Shown: piece by piece, positions 1 to 7,711 of the stretch | How positions within the stretch are numbered: position 1 is the first letter of the stretch | How the letters are laid out: every line of letters begins with the position of its first letter | Origin: CAIQPS01 sp964631965 | GTDB lineage: Bacteria; Actinomycetota; Thermoleophilia; RBG-16-64-13 | Direction of reading: 5' to 3' | Length of the DNA: 17,856 nt | Assembly: GCA_964631965.1 (NCBI GenBank) | Contig: CAZWAR010000062.1 | Span: 1 to 17,856, forward strand | The notes under the pieces: generated by a model | The model's input: the letters and a program-made list of their open reading frames with translations, nothing else | What the model was told of the DNA's origin: nothing | Database searches by the model: none | Position numbers and translations under genes: made by a program

Positions 1-1
1 C

Positions 2-157
2 TACGCCCTCTCCGGGAACCTGGTGGTCGCTCGACGGCTTCTTCGCCTTCTGCTGGCGCCGTATGGGGCGGCACCAACATCTGCCCGTGTCGCCAAGGGC
101 TGGCTCCCCCCCGGATCCTGGTCGGCACGGGTCGTGGAGACCGGAGGGGAGTGGTAA
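2..157 (+). CDS. Possible C-terminal end of an unidentified upstream protein
   Basis: This frame is open from the window edge to a TAA at 155-157 and would encode about 51 residues, with fairly GC-rich third positions. It begins YALSGNLVVARRLL and ends VVETGGEW. I do not recognise the family. It does not look like the C-terminus of MftD, MftE or MftR, but a short tail gives little to judge by. The other five frames in 1-213 look less coding-like. It could be spurious. The 5' part lies outside the window. Confidence 0.25.
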   Translation, partial: YALSGNLVVARRLLRLLLAPYGAAPTSARVAKGWLPPGSWSARVVETGGEW

Positions 158-180
158 AGTCGTCATGCTGCCTCGGCATG
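155..180 (+). promoter_or_regulatory. Possible -10 box and small inverted repeat upstream of the dehydrogenase gene
   Basis: TAAAGT at 155-160 fits a loose actinobacterial TANNNT -10 element. It is followed by the inverted repeat CATGC (164-168) / GCATG (176-180), near where transcription would start. No convincing -35 hexamer is visible 16-18 bases upstream. An operator for a local regulator is possible, but both signals are short. Confidence 0.2.
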
Positions 181-213
181 CATCTCCAGGTCACGACATC
201 ACGGGGGGAAAAC

Positions 214-1323
214 GTGAAGATCAAAGCCGCCGTCCTTCGGGAGATCAACAGGGGCTACAGCATCGAGGAACTGGAGCTCGATCCGCCCAAGGCCGGTGAG
301 GCACTGGTCAAGTACGCCTACGCCGGCTACTGCCACAGCGATCTCAGCAACTCCAAGGGCTTCACCAACATGCAGCTGCCGATGGTCGCCGGCCACGAGG
401 CCTCCGGCGTGGTGATGGAAGTGGGTCCCGGTGTTACCAGGGTGAAGCCCGGTGACCACGTGGCCAGCGCCTGGATGTGCCCTTGCGGCGACTGTCCCGA
501 ATGCCGGGCCGGCATGGGGAACATCTGCTCAGGGACCTTCAAGCAGTTCGTCAGCGGCACGATGCTCGACGGCACCAGCCGCTTGCGGGACGCCAAGGGC
601 CGGGAGGTGCTGCACGGCAACTTCGTCTCGGGGTTCTCCGATTACACAGTTATGCCGGAAGGGGCGCTCATCCCGGTGCCCGCGAACATGCCTCTCGACT
701 GGGCTGCTCTCATGAGCTGCTGTATCCCGACCGGTTGGGGCACGGTTACCAAGAAGGCGAACGTACAGCCCGGCGATCGGGTGGCGGTATGGGGCATGGG
801 CGGTGTCGGCCAGAACGCCCTGCGCGCAGCCGCGGCCCGGCACGCCTTCCCTCTCATCGTTGTCGATCTGGAGGAAGCCCGCCGCGAGAAGGCCATGAAG
901 CTGGGCGCCACCCACTTCATCAACAGCTCCAAGGAAGACCCGGTGCCGATCATCCAGGGGCTGACCGGCGGTGGCCTGGACATCATCTTCGAGTGTAGCG
1001 GCGACCCGGGGGCCACCGTCCAGGCCTACTGGGCCCTGCGTCCGAGCGGCCGACTGATGCAGGTGGGCATCATGGGCGAGCACGAGGTGGCCCCGCTGGC
1101 GCTCACCTTCCTCGTGTTCGGACAGAAGTCCATCGAGGGCGTGCTCTATGGCGCTGTCTCCACCCGGGATGACATCCCGAAGTACTGCGAGATGGCCATG
1201 CGGGGCGATATGATGCTGGACACAATCATCGAGGGGTATTTCGATCTCGAAGAACTGAACGACATCCGCGAGAGGATGGAGCGCCGGGAGTTGAACGGTC
1301 GCTGGATATGCAAGTTCGATTGA
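214..1323 (+). CDS. Mycofactocin-associated NDMA-type zinc alcohol dehydrogenase
   Basis: A 369-residue cytoplasmic medium-chain zinc alcohol dehydrogenase. Catalytic zinc ligands are visible at C40 and H61 (GYCHSD, GHEASG), with a further candidate in MSCC near 170. The structural zinc cysteines are C91, C94, C97 and C105. A Rossmann motif, GMGGVG, lies near residue 195. The GTG at 214 was preferred over an in-frame GTG at 151 because a purine-rich ribosome site (GGGGGGAA, 203-210) precedes it and MKIKAAVL is a normal family N-terminus. Length and position next to mftA fit the dehydrogenases whose bound NAD is thought to be recycled by mycofactocin rather than exchanged (NDMA-dependent, Rxyl_3153-type). 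The alcohol substrate cannot be read from the sequence. Family assignment is firm; mycofactocin dependence is inferred from neighbours. Confidence 0.93.
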   Translation: MKIKAAVLREINRGYSIEELELDPPKAGEALVKYAYAGYCHSDLSNSKGFTNMQLPMVAGHEASGVVMEVGPGVTRVKPGDHVASAWMCPCGDCPECRAGMGNICSGTFKQFVSGTMLDGTSRLRDAKGREVLHGNFVSGFSDYTVMPEGALIPVPANMPLDWAALMSCCIPTGWGTVTKKANVQPGDRVAVWGMGGVGQNALRAAAARHAFPLIVVDLEEARREKAMKLGATHFINSSKEDPVPIIQGLTGGGLDIIFECSGDPGATVQAYWALRPSGRLMQVGIMGEHEVAPLALTFLVFGQKSIEGVLYGAVSTRDDIPKYCEMAMRGDMMLDTIIEGYFDLEELNDIRERMERRELNGRWICKFD

Positions 1324-1363
1324 CGCACCAGTTGGGTTGACGCACGCAAACAGGAAGGGACAG

Positions 1364-1486
1364 ATGGACACAAGCAGCAGCGCACTCGTCCCCGAGGCCT
1401 CTCTGACGGTCGAGGAGGAACCCGCCGTTCTCGAGGAGATCGAGGTCGAAGAGCTGGCCGTAGACGGCATCTGCGGCGTCTATTGA
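1364..1486 (+). CDS. mftA: Mycofactocin precursor peptide MftA
   Basis: A 40-residue peptide starting at ATG 1364 behind a clear ribosome site (AGGAAGGGA, 1352-1360). The N-terminal part is acidic (EEEP, EEIEVEEL), as in MftA leaders. The C-terminus is VDGICGVY, against the usual IDGMCGVY. In the known pathway MftC decarboxylates and crosslinks the terminal Val-Tyr, MftE releases that dipeptide after CG, MftD oxidises it, and MftF glycosylates it. The terminal VY and preceding CG are intact, so this should be a functional substrate. The Met-to-Ile change is conservative. It lies 40 bases after the dehydrogenase and directly before mftB. Confidence 0.96.
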   Translation: MDTSSSALVPEASLTVEEEPAVLEEIEVEELAVDGICGVY

Positions 1487-1487
1487 C

Positions 1488-1501
1488 GGGGCGTCGGCCC
1501 C
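1488..1501 (+). other. Hairpin immediately after mftA
   Basis: GGGGC (1488-1492) pairs perfectly with GCCCC (1497-1501) around the tetraloop GTCG, starting one base after the mftA stop codon. No T-run follows, so it is not a standard terminator. It could stabilise the mftA end of the message, or reduce read-through so that precursor peptide outnumbers enzymes. That role is inference. Confidence 0.4.
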
Positions 1502-1582
1502 AACGCAACCCGTGCGCCACGATGCTCGGCCCGATCAACGAAGGGCTCGACTGGGCCCACTTCTGCAACCGCCGGCGTTGAC

Positions 1583-1825
1583 ATGGTCACCTACCTCGTC
1601 CCCGACTGGGTTCGCGTGCGCCAGGAGGATTTCGGCTTGCTCTTCTACGATATCCGGTCGACCAGGCTGACGTTCGTGCGCTCTGGACACCGGCTCGTGC
1701 CGCCCCCGTTCGTCGGGGAGCGGCGCGTTCTGGAGCCGGTCGGCGACCGGTCGGACGCCGCACTTTCCCGTCTCCTCGACCACTTGGTGGCCAAGGGCCT
1801 GCTTGTTGCGTTCCCCGAGGAGTGA
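1583..1825 (+). CDS. mftB: Mycofactocin peptide chaperone MftB
   Basis: An 80-residue PqqD-like RiPP recognition protein. In known systems MftB binds the MftA leader and presents the peptide to MftC. The N-terminal stretch (VRVRQEDFGLLFYDIRSTRLTFV) matches the MftB pattern of a strand with FG-LLYxxxxxRLxFL, and a C-terminal helix (ALSRLLDHLVAKGLL) follows, as expected. ATG 1583 fits the family length but has no obvious Shine-Dalgarno. Its frame is open back to the mftA stop, and a short ORF in another frame ends at 1581, so coupling to upstream translation is possible. The gene ends one base before mftC. Confidence 0.88.
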   Translation: MVTYLVPDWVRVRQEDFGLLFYDIRSTRLTFVRSGHRLVPPPFVGERRVLEPVGDRSDAALSRLLDHLVAKGLLVAFPEE

Positions 1826-1826
1826 C

Positions 1827-2921
1827 GTGGAGCGGCGTTTGAGCACGACTTCGCTTCGCTTCCCGGTGAACGTCACCTGGGAGATTACCGAGGCCTGCAA
1901 TCTCGACTGCTCTCACTGCCTCTCGGCCGGGCTGAGGGCGGAGCGCCGGGGGGAGCTGAACTTCGGCCAATGCCGCGCTCTCCTCGACGAGTTGGCGGAG
2001 ATGCAGGTATTCCAGATCAACTTCGGAGGCGGAGAGCCGTTCCTGCGGGACGACTTCCTGGACATTCTCCGCTACGCCCACCGCCTGGGGATCACCGCTT
2101 GCGTCAGCACTAATGGGACCGTTCTGAGCGGCCGCGTTCTCGATGAGCTGCTGGAGATTCCTCCCGTCTATCTTCAGGTGAGCCTGGACGGAGCGAGGCC
2201 GGAGACGAACGACGCTATCAGGGGTCCGGGCACCTTCGAGCGGATCGTGGCGGGCATAGAGTTGCTGGCCGACCGCCGCTATCCCGACTTCAGTCTGAAC
2301 ATGGTGGTGACGCGGCCGAACGCCGGCGAGATCGGCGAGTTCGACGCCTTGGCCCGGCGGTATAGGGCAAAGACCCGGCTGTCCCGCTTCCGCCCCTCGG
2401 GAAGAGGCTGTCATACCTGGGAGGACTATCGGCTGACCCGGGAGCAGTTGGCCGGACTCTCGGCGTTCCTGGGCGACCATCCTGAGATCCTCACCGGAGA
2501 CTCGTTCTTCGCTCTCACTCCGGACAGTCGCCGCAATCTGGCTCTCAACATGTGCGGCGCCGCCAAGATGACCTGTGCGGTGGCTCCCGACGGGAGCGTA
2601 TATCCCTGCGCCTTCCTGGCCGATCCCGCCTTCCTCTCGGGGAACGTGAAGGTGATGTCGCTCGGCGAGGTCTTTCGCACCTCGCCGGTGTTTCGGCGCT
2701 TCCGTGAGCTGGAGGTCACCGCCTGCCGGGGTTGCGACCGCTTTTCGATCTGTCACGGGGGCTGTCCGGCCGTGGGGTATTTCCTGACCGAATCGATGGG
2801 CCTGCCCGACCCGGAATGTCTGCGGGCGGTGGAGGCCGGAACCGGCGACGGTGCGAAGCCGGCGGGGAGGAGTGGCGCCGCGCGCGCAGCCGCGGCGCCA
2901 CCAGGCAAGGAGGAGACCTGA
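1827..2921 (+). CDS. mftC: Mycofactocin radical SAM maturase MftC
   Basis: A 364-residue radical SAM enzyme with a SPASM domain. The SAM-cluster motif CNLDCSHC supplies C24, C28 and C31 (CX3CX2C), and FGGGEPF provides the SAM-binding glycine-rich segment. The C-terminal third carries auxiliary-cluster cysteines in MCGAAKMTC, SVYPCAF and CRGCDRFSICHGGC. Known MftC performs oxidative decarboxylation of the MftA C-terminal tyrosine and then crosslinks it to the adjacent valine. GTG 1827 was chosen because CGAGGAG (1816-1822) is well placed before it; a TTG at 1803 inside mftB is less likely. The last 35 or so residues are an Ala/Gly/Pro-rich tail. The stop TGA overlaps the next ATG (TGATG). Confidence 0.96.
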   Translation: MERRLSTTSLRFPVNVTWEITEACNLDCSHCLSAGLRAERRGELNFGQCRALLDELAEMQVFQINFGGGEPFLRDDFLDILRYAHRLGITACVSTNGTVLSGRVLDELLEIPPVYLQVSLDGARPETNDAIRGPGTFERIVAGIELLADRRYPDFSLNMVVTRPNAGEIGEFDALARRYRAKTRLSRFRPSGRGCHTWEDYRLTREQLAGLSAFLGDHPEILTGDSFFALTPDSRRNLALNMCGAAKMTCAVAPDGSVYPCAFLADPAFLSGNVKVMSLGEVFRTSPVFRRFRELEVTACRGCDRFSICHGGCPAVGYFLTESMGLPDPECLRAVEAGTGDGAKPAGRSGAARAAAAPPGKEET

Positions 2922-4996
2922 TGCAGTTCCCCAATCTGTTCAGCCCTCTGCAGATAGGGCGGGCGACGGTTTCGAACCGCATCTCGTTCTCGGCTCATCT
3001 CACCAACCTGTCGGTAGACGGCTTGCCCAGCGAGCGGCTCACCGCCTATCTGGCGGCCCGGGCCCGGGGTGGCACGGGGCTTATCATCACCGAGGAGCAG
3101 TCCGTCCATCCCACCGACCGGGCCTATGAGCATCTCATCGAAGCATTCCATCCCGCGGTCATCCCCGGGTACAAGCAGCTCACGAGAGAGGTCCACAAGT
3201 ACGACACCCGCATCTTCGCTCAGCTCAATCACAATGGGCAACAGTGCAGCGGCAGCCTCTCCCGACTGCCGGTGTGGGCCCCCTCGCCCATCCCAGATGT
3301 GCTCTACCGGGAGACGCCCAAGGCCATGGAGATCGAGGACATCCGCGAGGTCATCGAGTACTTCGCCCGGTCGGCCGTACACGTGCGTGAGGGTGGTTTC
3401 GACGGGGTCGAACTCCAATTCGGCCACAGTTCTCTCGCCCGGCAGTTCATGTCGCCGCTCACCAATCTTCGTTCCGATGAATACGGAGGCGGCTTCGAGA
3501 ACCGGATGAGGTTCCCACTCGAGGTGATCGCAGCGGTGCGCAAGGCCGTAGGCGACGACTTCACCATGGGGGTACGCCTCTGCGCAGACGAGCTCATCCC
3601 CGGTGGGCTCAATCTCGAGGATGCCAAGCAGATCGCGCAGGTGATCCAGACCACCGGCCAGGTGGACTATTTCAACCTGACCCTCGCCACCTTCTACAAC
3701 CTGTACTTGGTGGGGGGGCCGATGCACCTGCCCCTCGGCTACACGGTGCCGTTGGCGGCGGGCATCAAGTCGGTGGTCACGTTGCCGGTCTTCGCCACCG
3801 GACGCATCAACGACCCCGCCCTGGCCGAACGGGTGCTGGCCGAAGGCCAGGCCGACATGATCGGGGTCGTCCGAGGGCAGATAGCTGATCCGGATTTCGC
3901 CCGGAAGGCTCGAGAAGGACGGACCGAAGAGATCAGGTACTGCATCGCGTGCAACCAGAACTGCTACGGGCGGGTGGGTCTCAACAAGACCATCGGTTGC
4001 GTGCAGAACCCGGCGGCGGGCGCAGAGGCGGCGGAGGGTGAGCGCCACCTGAAGCCGGCACTGCGGAAGAAGCGGGTGATGGTGGTCGGCGGCGGTCCCG
4101 CCGGGATGTGGGCGGCCAAGATCGCCACGCTCCGGGGTCACGAGGTCACCCTCTACGAGCGGGGCGAGGAGCTGGGCGGCCAGGTGTTGATCGCCGCGAA
4201 GGGGGCGGGACGGGACGAGTTCGGCGTGATCGCGCGGAATGAGCGGAACCAGCTGGCGGCACTTGGCGTGCCTGTGCAACTGGGGGTCGAGGTCACCCGA
4301 GAGCTGGTGGCCGAGATCGCTCCGGACGCGGTGATCGTGGCCACCGGCTCTCGGCCCAAGGCGTCGCCTGTGGGCGGCGCGGATGCGCCGGGTGTCTTCA
4401 ACGTCTGGCAGGTGCTTACGGGCGAGGCGGGAGAAGCGCTGGGCGAAAAGGTCCTGTTCATCGACTACGACGGTCACCATCAGGCCACGGCGACGGCCGA
4501 GTTCCTGGCCGAACTGGGTAAGCAGGTGCACGTGCTGACGTCGAGCCTGTTCGTGGGCTCCGAACTCGGGCCGTCGCAGGACCTCTATCTGAGCCGCCAG
4601 CGGTTGATGCAGAAGGGAGTGACCTTCACTCCGGACTTCGCCGTGATGGAGATCAAGCATTCTGCCACGAGGTCTGACGGCGGCGACCCGGGCGGCGATC
4701 CGGCCACCGATACGGGGGGTTCCCGGATCGCAGGGGGGGCCGACGGCGCCGAAGTCCACGGTTTCAACGTTTACTCGAACGCTTGGGACGTCTTCAGCGG
4801 CTACGACAGCATCGTGACCGCGATGGGCAACGACGCGGATGATGCTCTCTACTTCGCCCTCAAAGGGATGAAGGTGGGGGAGGCAGGCGGCACCCAGGGG
4901 CGGCTGCTCGAGCTGTACCGGGTGGGAGATTGCGTGGCTCCGCGCCGGGTGGACATGGCCATCTATGAAGGCTACATGGCTGGGAAGCGCGTGTGA
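2921..4996 (+). CDS. Mycofactocin-system FadH/OYE-family Fe-S flavin oxidoreductase
   Basis: A 691-residue cytoplasmic enzyme of the 2,4-dienoyl-CoA reductase/trimethylamine dehydrogenase type. Residues about 1-330 form an FMN TIM barrel related to Old Yellow Enzyme. C341, C344, C348 and C360 (CX2CX3CX11C) would hold a 4Fe-4S cluster. A Rossmann motif (VVGGGPAGMWAA) near 388 starts the FAD/NAD(P)-binding half. The ribosome site AAGGAGGAG (2908-2916) supports ATG 2921. Residues about 575-610 form a Gly/Asp-rich, probably disordered insert. Where FadH has HGYL near the active site, this protein has HSSL (in GHSSLARQF). Such enzymes recur in mycofactocin loci, but their substrate is not known to me. 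It overlaps the ETF alpha gene by four bases (GTGA). Confidence 0.92.
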   Translation: MQFPNLFSPLQIGRATVSNRISFSAHLTNLSVDGLPSERLTAYLAARARGGTGLIITEEQSVHPTDRAYEHLIEAFHPAVIPGYKQLTREVHKYDTRIFAQLNHNGQQCSGSLSRLPVWAPSPIPDVLYRETPKAMEIEDIREVIEYFARSAVHVREGGFDGVELQFGHSSLARQFMSPLTNLRSDEYGGGFENRMRFPLEVIAAVRKAVGDDFTMGVRLCADELIPGGLNLEDAKQIAQVIQTTGQVDYFNLTLATFYNLYLVGGPMHLPLGYTVPLAAGIKSVVTLPVFATGRINDPALAERVLAEGQADMIGVVRGQIADPDFARKAREGRTEEIRYCIACNQNCYGRVGLNKTIGCVQNPAAGAEAAEGERHLKPALRKKRVMVVGGGPAGMWAAKIATLRGHEVTLYERGEELGGQVLIAAKGAGRDEFGVIARNERNQLAALGVPVQLGVEVTRELVAEIAPDAVIVATGSRPKASPVGGADAPGVFNVWQVLTGEAGEALGEKVLFIDYDGHHQATATAEFLAELGKQVHVLTSSLFVGSELGPSQDLYLSRQRLMQKGVTFTPDFAVMEIKHSATRSDGGDPGGDPATDTGGSRIAGGADGAEVHGFNVYSNAWDVFSGYDSIVTAMGNDADDALYFALKGMKVGEAGGTQGRLLELYRVGDCVAPRRVDMAIYEGYMAGKRV

Positions 4997-6090
4997 CCGA
5001 CGCCCTCGACACGTCGGCTTCGACCTCGGCCCTGAGCCGCCCCCTCCTGGGAGTCGCGGAACCGTCCGCCGCTGTCGGCGATGCCGCAGCTGCCGCAGCG
5101 CGCATCGCCTTCGCCGCCGAGTGCATCCGACTTGCCGAGTTGCTCGACGCGACCCTGCACCTGGTGACCTGGCCCGGAGGGCCCGACCATTCCCCGGAGG
5201 CGGTCGCTGCTGCGGTGGTCGAGGAGGCCAGGGCGGTGAGTCCCGCCGCGATCCTTCTCCAGGACGGGGATTCGGGGCGGCAACTCGCTCCGTTTGTTGC
5301 TTTCGGTCTGGGCACCGGCGCGGTGCTCAGGTGCAGCGACGCCCGCGCAGTGGACGCGGCCGGAGGCGGGTCGGAGGCTGATGGTCTGACCTTCGTCAAG
5401 CCGATCTATGGCGGCTGGCTGGAGCGCGAGGTCCGGGCGAACGCCGGCTTCCTCCCCGTGGCGACCCTCGACGTGGCCGGTGTGGAACCACCGGAAGGCA
5501 TGGCCGTCCGCGCAGCGGCCGCCCTCGACGAGGCAGTGTCCCTTCGGTTGCCACCGGACCCGGTGAGCGTTGCGGCGACCGCTTTCGCCCCCGCCGTTTT
5601 TGCGGCTCCTCGGGTCCACCATGTGGACACGCTGCCCCCCGATCCCCGCTCGGTGGACCTCGTGCACGCCGAGCGGATCGTCGCTGCCGGCATGGGTGCC
5701 GCCGACGAGGAAGTCCTCGCGGCCGTCCACCAATTGGCGGATCTGCTGCGAGGCTCAGTTGGCGCTACGAGGCCGATGGTCGATGAGGGGCGACTGCCCA
5801 AGGAACGTCTGATCGGGCAGACGGGCCGTACCGTAACCCCTGAGTTGTATCTCGCCCTGGGGATCTCCGGCTCGCCCCACCATGTCGCCGGGGTGCGGAA
5901 GGCCGACCGGGTGCTCTCCGTCAATCGCGACGTGCGCGCGCCCATATTCCACTTCTCCGATGTGGGCTACGTGGCCGACCTTGCCGCAGTCCTACCCGCT
6001 CTCATTCGCCGGATCGAATCCTGGCGTGACGGACAAGCAGGCGGAGCCCATCGGTCCGAGGATTCTCTGCCGGCCAACGGGGAGGCCTGA
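4993..6090 (+). CDS. Electron transfer flavoprotein alpha subunit (mycofactocin-associated)
   Basis: A 365-residue protein starting at GTG 4993, overlapping the previous stop. The C-terminal FAD domain is diagnostic: from about residue 253, GSVGATRPMVDEG, then LIGQTGRTVTPELYLALGISG, then SVNRDVRAPIFHFSDVGYVADL. These are the ETF-alpha FAD-binding segments. The N-terminal half is Ala-rich and diverged but the right size for the alpha/beta domain. With the ETF beta gene at 7712 it should form a soluble heterodimer that accepts electrons from dehydrogenases. The FixC and FixX genes lie between the two subunits, an unusual order compared with fixABCX. Its partner dehydrogenase is inferred to be the OYE enzyme or another mycofactocin-linked enzyme. 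Confidence 0.92.
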   Translation: MTDALDTSASTSALSRPLLGVAEPSAAVGDAAAAAARIAFAAECIRLAELLDATLHLVTWPGGPDHSPEAVAAAVVEEARAVSPAAILLQDGDSGRQLAPFVAFGLGTGAVLRCSDARAVDAAGGGSEADGLTFVKPIYGGWLEREVRANAGFLPVATLDVAGVEPPEGMAVRAAAALDEAVSLRLPPDPVSVAATAFAPAVFAAPRVHHVDTLPPDPRSVDLVHAERIVAAGMGAADEEVLAAVHQLADLLRGSVGATRPMVDEGRLPKERLIGQTGRTVTPELYLALGISGSPHHVAGVRKADRVLSVNRDVRAPIFHFSDVGYVADLAAVLPALIRRIESWRDGQAGGAHRSEDSLPANGEA

Positions 6091-7418
6091 TGGCTCCCGA
6101 ATTCGACGCCATCGTGGTCGGAGCAGGGCCGGCGGGTACCAGCGCGGCTCTGGGTCTCGCCCGGGCGGGGGCAAAGGTGCTTCTCCTCGAGCGGGGCGAA
6201 TATCCGGGTGCCAAGAACATGTTCGGGGGGATGATGGCCTACTGCCCCGCGCCCGAGCAGTTGATCCCTGACTTCTGGAAGTTGGCTCCTTGGGAACGGG
6301 CGGTCACCAGGCGAGTCCTTTCCATCACGAGCCAGGGGTCGACCACGTCTCTCGTCTTCCAGGCTGCCTCCGATTCCGACCGCCCCGCCGTCGGCGCCGG
6401 CTCTACGTCCGACAAGACCCTGACCGGCTTCACCCTGTTCCGGCCCCGGTTCGACCGCTGGTATGCGGAACAGGCCGAGTCGGCCGGCGTCACCCTCCTT
6501 GCCGGTTGCCGGGTGGAAGGGCTGGTGATCCGGGACGGCGGGGTTCGGGGCGTCCGTGTGGCCGGGCCCGACGACGTTGTCGAGGCGCCCCTGGTGGTCG
6601 CCTGTGACGGCACCCTGTCGTTGCTTGCCAAGGAGGCCGGGTTGCACAGAGGGGTCAAAGCCGAGCAGGTGGCGCTAGGCGTACGGGCGCTCTACGACAT
6701 GAGGGAAGAGGAGATCAACGAGCGCTGGGGTCTGACCGGCCGGGAGGGCGCCACCCAGGAGTTCCTCGGTTGCACCGAGGGCGTACGGGGAGGCGGTTTC
6801 ATCTACACACAGACGGACGCCGTTTCTTTGGGCCTCGTGTTCCACCTCGATTCTCTCAAGGCGAGCAGCGCCGCGCCGTACGAATTGCTCGACCGGTTCC
6901 TGATCTCGTCGCCGGTCGCTCTCCTGCTGCGCGGCGCTCGGATGGTCGAGTACTCGGCTCATCTTCTGCCCGAGGCGGGGATCCGCATGGTGCCCGAGTT
7001 GTCGATGGCGGGGCTGTTGGTTGCTGGTGACGCCGCCGGGTTCTGCTACACCAATGGGCTGACCCAGGAGGGGATGAACCTCGCGATGGCGTCGGGGGTG
7101 GCGGCTGCCAAGGTGGGGGCCGAGGCTCTGGCTGTGGGCGATCTTTCCGCCGGCCGGCTGGCACGATACAAGGCGGAACTGAAGGAGAGCTTCGTGCTGC
7201 GTGATCTCGCCACCTGGGGCAGGGCCGTCGACTTCATGCACCACGACCGCTTGTTCACGGTTTATCCGCAGGTGGTCACCGCGCTGATGGAGGACCTCTA
7301 CCGCTCCGATGGTACGCCGAAGGAGCGGCTCCTGCGGCTGGCGCGGCGTTCGGTGCGCCGACGAGGGGTGCCCGTGCGGCACATCCTTGCCGACCTTCTC
7401 AAAGCGGGAAGGGGGTAA
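6090..7418 (+). CDS. FixC-like ETF:quinone oxidoreductase, FAD-dependent
   Basis: A 442-residue flavoprotein of the FixC/ETF-quinone oxidoreductase family. The N-terminal FAD-binding GAGPAG lies at 11-16, followed by an acidic strand end (LLLERGEYPGAKNMFGG). A second FAD segment, VAGDAAGFCYTNGLTQEGMNLAMASG, begins near 311. Length is normal for FixC. It should sit at the inner face of the membrane, take electrons from the ETF pair through the FixX ferredoxin, and reduce quinone. ATG 6090 overlaps the previous stop (TGATG) and follows GGGGAGG. The membrane and quinone role comes from the family and is not visible directly. Confidence 0.92.
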   Translation: MAPEFDAIVVGAGPAGTSAALGLARAGAKVLLLERGEYPGAKNMFGGMMAYCPAPEQLIPDFWKLAPWERAVTRRVLSITSQGSTTSLVFQAASDSDRPAVGAGSTSDKTLTGFTLFRPRFDRWYAEQAESAGVTLLAGCRVEGLVIRDGGVRGVRVAGPDDVVEAPLVVACDGTLSLLAKEAGLHRGVKAEQVALGVRALYDMREEEINERWGLTGREGATQEFLGCTEGVRGGGFIYTQTDAVSLGLVFHLDSLKASSAAPYELLDRFLISSPVALLLRGARMVEYSAHLLPEAGIRMVPELSMAGLLVAGDAAGFCYTNGLTQEGMNLAMASGVAAAKVGAEALAVGDLSAGRLARYKAELKESFVLRDLATWGRAVDFMHHDRLFTVYPQVVTALMEDLYRSDGTPKERLLRLARRSVRRRGVPVRHILADLLKAGRG

Positions 7419-7420
7419 GC

Positions 7421-7696
7421 ATGATCCCCGACGAGCTGTTCGATCTCGTGAGCTACCGGATCCACCCGCAAGCGCACATCACCTTGGACCAGGAGGTGTG
7501 CCGGGGATGCGACCATCGCGCGTGCACCTTCTCCTGCCCTGCCCGCTGCTACACGTACAGTGAGGAGCGGGCGACGGTGGAATTCGCCTATGAAGCCTGT
7601 CTCGAGTGCGGAACCTGTCTGCTGGTGTGCGACCTGGGGGCCTTGGATTGGCACTATCCTGTGGGAGGATTCGGTGTACGTTTCCGGCTCACATAG
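7421..7696 (+). CDS. FixX-like ferredoxin
   Basis: A 91-residue ferredoxin-like protein starting two bases after the FixC-like gene. Cysteines at 27, 30, 35, 39 and 43 form one group, and CLECGTCLLVC gives C60, C63, C66 and C70. The ending HYPVGGFGVRFR matches the YPRGGFG-type tail typical of FixX proteins. FixX supplies the Fe-S cluster that in mitochondrial ETF-QO is part of the same polypeptide, so with the preceding gene it makes a split ETF:quinone oxidoreductase. The first cysteine group is richer than in a minimal FixX, so two clusters are possible. Confidence 0.93.
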   Translation: MIPDELFDLVSYRIHPQAHITLDQEVCRGCDHRACTFSCPARCYTYSEERATVEFAYEACLECGTCLLVCDLGALDWHYPVGGFGVRFRLT

Positions 7697-7711
7697 GGCG
7701 GCGATGAGGCG

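Noticed and set aside
63..299. A 78-codon open frame starting at ATG 63
   Set aside because: It runs into the dehydrogenase in another frame, is Arg/Gly/Pro-rich, and has no ribosome site.
1320..1345. Direct repeat TTGACGCAC at 1320-1328 and 1337-1345
   Set aside because: It looks like a doubled -35 element or operator before mftA, but no -10 lies at the right distance and the first copy spans the dehydrogenase stop codon. Probably chance.
529..1470. A long minus-strand open frame opposite the dehydrogenase and mftA
   Set aside because: It overlaps two well supported genes and has no domain or ribosome site.
2753..4759. A 668-codon open frame on the minus strand opposite the OYE-type gene
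   Set aside because: It is antisense to a convincing enzyme, His/Arg/Gly-rich, lacks any recognisable domain, and is the usual result of high GC in third positions.
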